The notes under the pieces: generated by a model
What the model saw: only the letters and a program-made list of their open reading frames with translations
The model's database searches: none
What the model was told of the DNA's origin: nothing
Assembly (NCBI GenBank): GCA_964556895.1
Contig: CAZKYC010000114.1
Span: 1-11,396, forward strand
Length of the DNA: 11,396 nucleotides
From: Hinthialibacter sp964556895
GTDB lineage: Bacteria; Hinthialibacterota; Hinthialibacteria; Hinthialibacterales; Hinthialibacteraceae
Direction: 5' to 3'
Translations under genes and position numbers: made by a program
Shown: positions 6,234 through 11,396 of the stretch, one piece after another
Layout of the letters: each line of letters starts with the position of its first letter
Position numbering within the stretch: position 1 is the first letter of the stretch

Positions 6234-6992
6234 ATGATTCAGCTGCACCATGTAATAAAGTCGTTTGGCCCAGACGCTCAACCTGTGGTCAACGGGCTAA
6301 CCTTTGATGTTCAACCCGGTGAAACGCTGGTATTATTGGGTTCATCTGGGTGTGGTAAAACAACGACCCTAAAACTCATCAACGGACTGATTGAACTGAC
6401 CAGCGGCCGCATCGAAGTGGACGGGCGCGATATCAGTGAAACGCCCCCCATTCAACTCAGACGGTCTATGGGGTATGTGTTTCAGGGCATCGGTTTGTTT
6501 CCTCACATGACGGTAGAAGCCAACGCAGCGATTGTTCTGCGCTTGTTGGGGCGGTCACAGGTTGAACAACAAAAAACCGCCCGGCGCTGGCTAGACGTCG
6601 TCGGCCTTGATCCGGGCGAATATTCAAACCGCTATCCACACGAGTTATCGGGAGGCCAACAACAGCGTGTTGGCGTCGCGCGCGCACTGGCTGCTGATCC
6701 TGATTACTTATTGATGGATGAACCCTTTGGCGCCCTAGACGCGATTACGCGTGATGCGCTTCAACAAGAAGTGATAACGCTCAAACGCCAAATGAACAAA
6801 ACCATTCTCTTTGTGACGCATGACCTGTTTGAGGCGCTCACTCTGGCTGACCGAATCGCAGTGATGGACCATGGCCGCATCGAACAAATCGGCCCGGCCA
6901 ACGAATTGATGTCGTCTCCAGCGACCCCATTTGTCAAAGACTTGTTTGATAAACCCAAACGCCAGCTGCAACTTATGAATGAGTCAAACTAA
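6234..6992 (+). CDS. opuCA: OpuC/Osm-type ABC transporter ATP-binding protein
   Basis: This cytoplasmic ATPase should power uptake of glycine betaine, choline or a related compatible solute. In 252 residues it has Walker A GSSGCGKT (36-43), the Q-loop Gln84 in YVFQGIGLFPH, the signature LSGGQQQR (138-145), Walker B LLMDEP (159-164), the D-loop GALD (166-169) and the switch His196 in FVTHD. All catalytic motifs are intact. Bacillus OpuCA carries a C-terminal pair of CBS domains that sense ionic strength; this protein ends about 45 residues after the H-loop region and has none. The start has no strong ribosome site and lies 14 bp after the methyltransferase stop, suggesting coupled translation. 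The symbol reflects family, not proven orthology; OsmV is an equally fair name. Confidence 0.93.
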   Translation: MIQLHHVIKSFGPDAQPVVNGLTFDVQPGETLVLLGSSGCGKTTTLKLINGLIELTSGRIEVDGRDISETPPIQLRRSMGYVFQGIGLFPHMTVEANAAIVLRLLGRSQVEQQKTARRWLDVVGLDPGEYSNRYPHELSGGQQQRVGVARALAADPDYLLMDEPFGALDAITRDALQQEVITLKRQMNKTILFVTHDLFEALTLADRIAVMDHGRIEQIGPANELMSSPATPFVKDLFDKPKRQLQLMNESN

Positions 6993-7636
6993 TGGACAGT
7001 TCGCTTCTCCATTTTTTGATTGATCGTTACCCTGAGTTACTTCAAAAAAGCGGTGAACACATTATCTTGTCTGTAGGCGCGGTTTTGGGGGCGGCCCTCA
7101 TAGGCGTTCCATTTGGGGTGTTATCAGTACGGTATCAATGGGTTAGCAAAATTGTTTTTACGGCGGCTGGCGTGATTCAAACGATTCCCAGCCTTGCTAT
7201 GTTAGCGTTTTTGCTGCCATTTTTCGGCATAGGGATTACGCCTGCGTTAATCGCTCTGGTGTTGTATGCGCTGCTGCCCATTATTAGAAACACCTACACC
7301 GGGATCCAAGAAATCGACGCATCGGTTGTAGAAGCGTCGAACGGATTGGGTTTCTCAACCACCCAACGGCTTTGGCTTGTCGAGTTACCGCTGGCGCTGC
7401 CGATGATCATCGCGGGGGTCCGTACGGCGGCGGTGATTTGCGTTGGCATCGCGACGCTGTCAGCATTTATCGGGGCGGGCGGTTTGGGCGACTTTATTAA
7501 CCGGGGGCTGTCTATGAACAATACCCGCTTGTTGTTATTGGGCGCGGTTCCGGCGGGGTGTTTAGCCATCATGTTTGACCAACTGATCGGTTTGATTGAA
7601 CACTATGTTACCTGGAAGCCAAATGAAATTCATTAA
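6992..7636 (+). CDS. opuCB: OpuC/Osm-type ABC transporter permease
   Basis: This inner-membrane permease of 214 residues shows about five to six hydrophobic segments, near 24-45, 52-77, 82-98, 135-163 and 179-200. The cytoplasmic EAA-type loop that docks the ATPase is VEASNGLGFSTTQRLWLVELP (113-133), with Glu114, Ala115, Gly118 and Pro133 in the usual places. The segment GVIQTIPSLAMLAFLLPFFGIG (60-81) and the block GAGGLGDFINRGL (161-173) are typical of OpuCB, OpuBB and YehW. Its ATG overlaps the stop of the ATPase gene by one base (TAATG), implying translational coupling. Only one permease is encoded, whereas Bacillus OpuC and E. coli Osm/Yeh systems have two, so a homodimer is likely. Confidence 0.92.
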   Translation: MDSSLLHFLIDRYPELLQKSGEHIILSVGAVLGAALIGVPFGVLSVRYQWVSKIVFTAAGVIQTIPSLAMLAFLLPFFGIGITPALIALVLYALLPIIRNTYTGIQEIDASVVEASNGLGFSTTQRLWLVELPLALPMIIAGVRTAAVICVGIATLSAFIGAGGLGDFINRGLSMNNTRLLLLGAVPAGCLAIMFDQLIGLIEHYVTWKPNEIH

Positions 7637-8498
7637 CTCGCTTTTTTTGATTTCTGTATGTGTTTGTTTGTTGTCTGGTTGTGGAACCGACCGAAGCCAG
7701 ACTGTGGTCATCGGCTGTAAGAATTTTACCGAACAGGCGGTGTTAGGGGAAATCATCGCCCAAACCATTGAACAACACACCGAATTAACCGTTGTTCGAA
7801 AATGGAACCTGGGCGGGACGATGATCTGCCATCAAGCCCTCACCTCAGGCGAGATTGATATCTACCCGGAATACACCGGGACGGCGTATATCACCATCTT
7901 GAACCAAACTGAGTTGACTGATGCAAAAACGATTTTCGATAGGGTGAATGACCACTATCAAACCAAGTTTCGATGTGAATGGCTGGAGCCGTTTGGCGCC
8001 AATAACACATATACTCTTACGGTCCGAAAGAGCGACGCCAAAGCGTGGAACATAACAAGCATCAGCGAATTGAACTCAGTCTCAGAAAGTCTCATCGCTG
8101 GGTTCACCGCGGAGTTTATGGAACGCCAAGATGGCTACCCCAAATTACAACAACGCTATGGGCTCCGCTTTAACCAAGTGGTCGATCTCGAGCCCGGGCT
8201 TATGTATGACGCAATCGCCAACCAGAGCGTCGATGTGATCTGTGGGTTTTCGACCGACGGTAGAATTCAGGCGTTTGATCTGGTCGAGCTGGACGATGAC
8301 TTAAATTTCTTTCCCCCATATTTCGCCGCGCCGGTTGTGCGCCAAGAAATTTTCTTACAACACCCACAATTAAAACCCCTGTTAAACAAACTTGGCGGTG
8401 TGTTGACCAATCAAACCATGCAGCAACTCAACCTGCGGGTTGATCAAGACCAAGCGTCCGCCAAAAAAGTCGCCGAAGACTTTCTCGCGACGCTTTAG
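7623..8498 (+). CDS. opuCC: Osmoprotectant ABC transporter substrate-binding lipoprotein (OpuCC/OsmX-like)
   Basis: This protein captures the solute outside the inner membrane and delivers it to the permease. It has 291 residues from the ATG at 7623. The N-terminus MKFINSLFLISVCVCLLSGC is a lipoprotein signal with lipobox LSGC and acceptor Cys20. The mature part opens with VVIGCKNFTEQAVLGEIIAQ and continues NLGGTMICHQALTSGEIDIYPEYTGT, the diagnostic blocks of the OpuAC/ProX-like glycine-betaine binding superfamily. Here a Cys replaces the usual Ser in GSKNFTEQ. The frame is open back to a TTG at 7596, but the signal peptide and the GGAAG site at 7614-7618 support 7623. The start overlaps the permease end by 14 bp. 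Ligand choice among betaine, choline, carnitine or others cannot be decided by eye. Confidence 0.93.
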   Translation: MKFINSLFLISVCVCLLSGCGTDRSQTVVIGCKNFTEQAVLGEIIAQTIEQHTELTVVRKWNLGGTMICHQALTSGEIDIYPEYTGTAYITILNQTELTDAKTIFDRVNDHYQTKFRCEWLEPFGANNTYTLTVRKSDAKAWNITSISELNSVSESLIAGFTAEFMERQDGYPKLQQRYGLRFNQVVDLEPGLMYDAIANQSVDVICGFSTDGRIQAFDLVELDDDLNFFPPYFAAPVVRQEIFLQHPQLKPLLNKLGGVLTNQTMQQLNLRVDQDQASAKKVAEDFLATL

Positions 8499-8632
8499 CA
8501 AATCTCGACCAAAGCAAGAATTGTTTTAGAGTGGTTGGCGGAAATTGTTGGACTAATCCCGTTCTCGCGAATGGAATGATCTATTGCCGAAACGAGCGGG
8601 GCGAAGTCGTGTGTTTTGATGTAAGAAGTTAG
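8499..8632 (+). pseudogene. 3' remnant of a PQQ-like beta-propeller protein gene
   Basis: No intact gene is present, but one + frame, different from that of the binding-protein gene, reads without a stop to TAG at 8630-8632. It ends FRVVGGNCWTNPVLANG, then MIYCRNERGEVVCFDVRS. The W-T-x-P-V-L-x-N-G, I/L-Y-x-R-N and G-E-V-V-C-F/L-D pattern is the usual final blade of secreted PQQ-like (BamB-like) propeller proteins found in planctomycete-like bacteria. No start codon with a ribosome site and no other blades are present, so I read it as the tail left after a deletion or an insertion of the upstream operon. The match is from memory of the family, not from a search. Confidence 0.6.
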
Positions 8633-8638
8633 CAGAGT

Positions 8639-10042
8639 TTAATTTCGTTTAATTAACAAAGCCGCTGGGCCGTCAAATGGATTTAAAACAGTGATTTTGT
8701 CTTCTATGACTTTGATATTCATTTTCATCTTATCTAGTTCGCTGGTTTCGATGTTAAACCATTCAAATGAATATAAACCGTTTGGTAACTGAATTTCGAC
8801 CATTTCATTGGTTTTGGGTTGAAAAATCAAATAGTTTTTTCCAATGCCTGCCAGGCAAAACCCCGTATTGCAAAGATCATTCATCGGCTTGCTGACGTTG
8901 AGGTTCATGAGGGCGGTGAATTTGCGAATGTCTCCAAGAGCGCGGCGTAAGGAGGCATATTTTTTGTCGAATGGCTGTTGGCCTAAAACGACGGCGTCAT
9001 ACGTGTCCATAAAAATTGGGTTCAATCCACGGCAGGCGCTTTTCCACGCCCATGAGGCGTCGCCGCCGATTCCCCATAAGTGGTCGGTGTCGGTTATTAC
9101 AACTTTCTTTCCCGTATTTGCGGGCGGGTTGTCACGATAGCCGCCGTCATTGTTCGGAGAGATCCAATCGGCGGGGCTGTCGAACAGCGTTTGATTACTA
9201 CCGCCTTTGAACTGAAAGGTCATACCGACGGGATGTTGGACGGGCTTGGTCGATTCGTATTGTTTGATAAAACGGATCATGTGGTATTGCCATTCGGTGG
9301 ATGGCGGGTGGTTTTCGTTTGATATTTCATACAACACGTTATCGAGATCGTTGACTTGGTCGATTACCTCGCGGATATACGCCTTCTGAATTTCAAGAAC
9401 TTTGTCATTACCGAGCTCGTGAATCTCGAGACCCTTGCCGTCGCCGTCCACGTCGCCGTTGATTCCATTGATATTGTTATTGAGAGCAAATGGATGGAAA
9501 TCCAGTGCTTTATTGATGCGTTGCATTCCCCAACCCTCAAAGAACATGATCGAAACGTAGATGCCTTTTTGGCCCGCAGCGGCGACGCGTTCGCGCAGAC
9601 GGTTAAAATATTCGGGATTGAATTTTGATAAATCAAATTTTGGTTTTCCGTCCATTGCTTCGCTGGGGCCGGTGCGCAGCCAAGGCAGCGGCGCGACAAA
9701 GTGGCGTGTGTGTTCATTGCGAATATTGGCGCCATTGCCCGATGTATCCCACTGGGTCAGGTCCCACGCCCACATACGCATGAAATTGTGATTGTGTTCT
9801 TCCATCCAGGTGATGTATTGCGGATAGTCAAACGCTGGCGGCGGATCGCTCGGCCCCATATCAACCAGGTTGTACCAAGTATGCGAGCCGGTGAGTATGA
9901 TCGCCTTGCCGTCTTGATCGCAGAAGTAGTTTGGGTTTTCTTTGCATACGCGTAATGGGCCGTTGGATGGCGCCGCGCTGCTTGTCAACGCGATGAACAA
10001 GAATAATGTGAATGCACAAAAACTAACGATTGACTGTTTCAT
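8639..10042 (-). CDS. Secreted glycoside-hydrolase-like protein, GH140/DUF4038-like layout
   Basis: From the ATG at 10042 the protein is 467 residues; GGGAG lies about eight bases upstream, and the start opens a clear Sec signal peptide (MKQSIVSFCAFTLFLFIALT, cleavage probably after SSA at 21-23). The frame is open 40 codons further back, but that part is encoded by the 96-bp repeat. The body reads as a clan GH-A barrel: ILTGSHTWYNL (49-59), HNFMRMWAWDL (85-95), VLYEISNENHPP (236-247; Asn242-Glu243 fits the acid/base), and VVITDTDHLWGIGG (314-327; Asp318 or Asp320 may be the nucleophile). An EF-hand-like loop, DVDGDGKGLE (197-206), lies in between. The last 70-80 residues (YLIFQP to AALLIKRN) look like the beta-sandwich often found at the end of such proteins. 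The substrate is unknown. It would act outside the cytoplasm. Confidence 0.75.
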   Translation of the reverse strand: MKQSIVSFCAFTLFLFIALTSSAAPSNGPLRVCKENPNYFCDQDGKAIILTGSHTWYNLVDMGPSDPPPAFDYPQYITWMEEHNHNFMRMWAWDLTQWDTSGNGANIRNEHTRHFVAPLPWLRTGPSEAMDGKPKFDLSKFNPEYFNRLRERVAAAGQKGIYVSIMFFEGWGMQRINKALDFHPFALNNNINGINGDVDGDGKGLEIHELGNDKVLEIQKAYIREVIDQVNDLDNVLYEISNENHPPSTEWQYHMIRFIKQYESTKPVQHPVGMTFQFKGGSNQTLFDSPADWISPNNDGGYRDNPPANTGKKVVITDTDHLWGIGGDASWAWKSACRGLNPIFMDTYDAVVLGQQPFDKKYASLRRALGDIRKFTALMNLNVSKPMNDLCNTGFCLAGIGKNYLIFQPKTNEMVEIQLPNGLYSFEWFNIETSELDKMKMNIKVIEDKITVLNPFDGPAALLIKRN

Positions 10043-10074
10043 GGTTCTCTCTCCCAAACTCTTGAAAATACCTC

Positions 10075-10170
10075 TATTTGAGTCCTTCCCTTGCTGGATG
10101 ACCTGGGATTTGGTCAAAAACGATATTCGTCCTATCAATAATAGACAATCCAACTCAGGCATGGGTGCAA
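10075..10170. repeat. 96-bp direct repeat, copy R1
   Basis: This block matches 11301-11396 in the same orientation at 92 of 96 positions with no gaps. It starts TATTTGAGTCCTTCCC and ends CAGGCATGGGTGCAA. R1 ends 32 bp upstream of the minus-strand glycosidase start, so it lies in that gene's leader or promoter. Frames read through it give the same short peptide in both copies (MPELDCLLL), which is a by-product of the repeat. Nature unknown: a short mobile element, recombination site or transposed regulatory block. Confidence 0.9.
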
Positions 10171-10233
10171 CTCTGTGAGCGCCTGTGCAAAAAGGCGGAG
10201 CTACACTGAAGCGAGCCGAGTTGTACCCATGCC
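10158..10233. repeat. Long inverted repeat beside R1
   Basis: GGCATGGGTGCAACTC (10158-10173) and GAGTTGTACCCATGCC (10218-10233) are inverted copies matching at 15 of 16 positions; the odd pair can wobble in RNA. Between them lie 44 bases with an inner stem, CGCCT with AGGCG near 10180-10195. The left arm overlaps the end of R1. The R2 copy stops at the window edge just where the rest of its hairpin would begin. Confidence 0.8.
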
Positions 10234-10412
10234 AAATACAACGGCAAAAAAATCATTCTTGAGATCGTGTCTGGAAAATTTAATTCAATTTGCGAGAACG
10301 TATCCAAATCCCGCATGAGCCAAAATTAAATGTCCTTGTTGGTTCTCCTACCGATTTTGAGTTGATCTTACATTTATGACATAGATTTGAATTGATATGT
10401 ACCCCCACACAA
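10234..10412. other. AT-rich gap without a gene
   Basis: I see no convincing gene here. It is the downstream end of the pilin gene on the minus strand and contains no clear stem plus T-run for termination. Short open stretches exist in several frames, but none has a ribosome site or a family pattern. Confidence 0.5.
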
Positions 10413-11051
10413 TTAATTGCGCATAACAATGTCGCCGCGGCTGTGGAGCCCGTTGGAGGAAGAGTAGGGCAGACCGCGCTGTTGGGTTCCGCCCAATTCA
10501 TCAGCGGTGGTGTCAGGGCCGATGCCGATCATCGCCCATTGGCCTTCTTTGAGAGGACGCAGGCCATAGGGATTTCCCGGCCAGATCGCCGAAAAGTTAT
10601 TGTCATTGCCCTCTATTGCGGGTTCGTTGTCGCCATAGAAATAAGTGCCTGCTAGAGCTATCGCCAGCCGGTCGCTGGTGTTGGAAATTTTACCAAAAAA
10701 CGGGTCGTCAGGAATCGACGATAGATACGCGACAGGGCTGGTGAGGTTGGCGAAGATACAGCGCTGGTTGCGCGAGGCGTCGTCAAGATTGTTGACTGAA
10801 CATAGCCCCCAGTTTTTCAGCCGCTCGACTGCGATAGGCGAACCTTCGTCCCAGAAGTCAACCAGCAGGTCGCCCGATTCGAGGCGAAACGACTCGATGG
10901 CGGTCGCCATTGAGCGCATGTCGGCCTGGGAGCGGGCGATTTTGGCGCGCACCTGTGCGTTGAGAAAATTGGGCACAGCAATTGCGGCGAGTATTCCGAT
11001 GATGGCAACGACGATTAATAACTCGATCAGTGTGAATGCGCGTTTCGACAT
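10413..11051 (-). CDS. Type IV pilin / type II secretion pseudopilin (PulG-like)
   Basis: The 212-residue protein begins MSKRAFTLIELLIVV and continues AIIGILAAIAVPNF, a class III prepilin signal with a one-turn positive leader. Cleavage should fall between Ala5 and Phe6, leaving Phe1 and Glu5 of the mature helix. Gly is the usual residue before the cut; Ala is a variation. The hydrophobic helix spans about 6-32, then an amphipathic helix holds QADMRSMATAIESFRLESGD (42-61). The globular part has LTSPVAYLSSIPDDPF (103-118) and, near the end, GIGPDTTADELGG and SSSNGLHSRGDIV, patterns common in PulG-like proteins of planctomycete-like and candidate-phylum genomes. Start: ATG at 11051 with AGGAAGAG upstream. 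No secretion or pilus genes are nearby, so it may be a solitary minor pilin. The gene lies between the two 96-bp repeats. Confidence 0.92.
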   Translation of the reverse strand: MSKRAFTLIELLIVVAIIGILAAIAVPNFLNAQVRAKIARSQADMRSMATAIESFRLESGDLLVDFWDEGSPIAVERLKNWGLCSVNNLDDASRNQRCIFANLTSPVAYLSSIPDDPFFGKISNTSDRLAIALAGTYFYGDNEPAIEGNDNNFSAIWPGNPYGLRPLKEGQWAMIGIGPDTTADELGGTQQRGLPYSSSNGLHSRGDIVMRN

Positions 11052-11300
11052 AGAAAACTCTTCCTAAATCATCAGGACATATTAATCAAGTCGAGTTTAA
11101 AACAAAACTCCATGAAAGGAAACAATAATTGAAAATTAGTTTCAACACCACCACAACGCACTTGGGAACCCTGAACGGCTAAGCCCTTGAGGTTCAATTG
11201 TCTGAATCTGGATTCCGCCGCGGCGGACAGCGATAGATACAGTTATGTATACTCAATCCGCACATAATTCTGGCAACCACTATAAAAGTAGTTCTTCCGA
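11052..11300. other. Pilin upstream region
   Basis: This 249-bp gap upstream of the minus-strand pilin gene has no gene I can support. It contains a perfect 14-bp palindrome (11214-11227). Read on the minus strand, a weak promoter is possible, TTTTGT then 17 bp then TAATAT, about 30 bp before the AGGAAGAG ribosome site. GAACC and GGTTC arms (around 11166 and 11190) form a loose inverted repeat. Confidence 0.4.
11214..11227. repeat. Perfect 14-bp GC-rich palindrome
   Basis: TCCGCCGCGGCGGA equals its own reverse complement. It lies 163 bp upstream of the pilin start and could be a dimeric-regulator site or a degraded hairpin. No second copy is visible. Confidence 0.5.
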
Positions 11301-11396
11301 TATTTGAGTACTTCTCTTGCTGGATGACCTGGGGTTTGGTCAAAAACGATATTCGTCCTTTCAATAATAGACAATCCAACTCAGGCATGGGTGCAA
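11301..11396. repeat. 96-bp direct repeat, copy R2, cut by the window end
   Basis: This is the second copy of the block at 10075-10170, differing at four positions. It runs to the last base of the window, so its true right boundary is unseen. Both copies lie upstream, in the minus-strand sense, of genes for exported proteins. Confidence 0.9.

Noticed and set aside
7596..7622. TTG start for the binding lipoprotein
   Set aside because: It would put extra residues before a complete lipoprotein signal; the ATG at 7623 is better.
10043..10162. 40-codon upstream extension of the large glycosidase, and a similar peptide at 11194-11388 on the minus strand
   Set aside because: Both are read from the 96-bp repeat, have no ribosome site, and the extension would bury a normal signal peptide.
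10280..10501. Minus-strand 73-codon open frame at the pilin 3' end
   Set aside because: It overlaps the end of the pilin gene in another frame and has no recognisable pattern.
10075..11396. CRISPR array or insertion sequence
   Set aside because: There are only two copies 1.2 kb apart with a pilin gene between, no spacers, no transposase and no terminal inverted repeats around a gene.

Overview
The window looks like chromosomal DNA from an uncultured Gram-negative-type bacterium. The evidence is a standard F1 ATP synthase gene order, a lipoprotein and Sec-type signal peptides, a PulG-like prepilin with an FTLIELL leader, and two secreted TIM-barrel glycosidase-like proteins of the kind common in planctomycete-like and candidate-phylum heterotrophs. 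The species cannot be named from sequence alone; a candidate phylum near the PVC, Sumerlaeota or Hinthialibacterota groups is only an impression.

Region 1 (1-3618, + strand) is the end of the ATP synthase operon: atpA (5' end cut by the window edge), atpG, atpD and atpC, closed by a strong intrinsic terminator. The epsilon subunit is only 88 residues and lacks the C-terminal helical arm. Two stem-loops lie between atpG and atpD.

Region 2 (3619-4730) holds a hairpin-rich, REP-like intergenic stretch, then a minus-strand secreted glycoside-hydrolase-like gene.

Region 3 (4731-8498, + strand) is the most interesting part. A MarR-family regulator precedes a tightly packed operon: a class I SAM methyltransferase, an OpuC/Osm-type ABC ATPase, one permease and a substrate-binding lipoprotein. 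The four genes are 14 bp apart or overlap. An 18-bp palindrome in front of the methyltransferase recurs, on the opposite strand and with 16 of 18 bases matching, in front of the MarR gene. I infer an autoregulated MarR regulon that pairs uptake of a compatible solute or quaternary amine with a methyltransferase of unknown substrate.

Region 4 (8499-8638) has no intact gene, but one frame encodes what looks like the last blade of a PQQ-like beta-propeller protein, so it is probably the remnant of a truncated gene.

Region 5 (8639-11396, minus strand) has a second, larger secreted glycoside-hydrolase-like gene and a type II secretion/type IV pilin-like gene. A 96-bp direct repeat (92 of 96 identical) flanks the pilin gene. 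One copy lies just upstream of the glycosidase gene. The other lies upstream of the pilin gene and runs to the end of the window.
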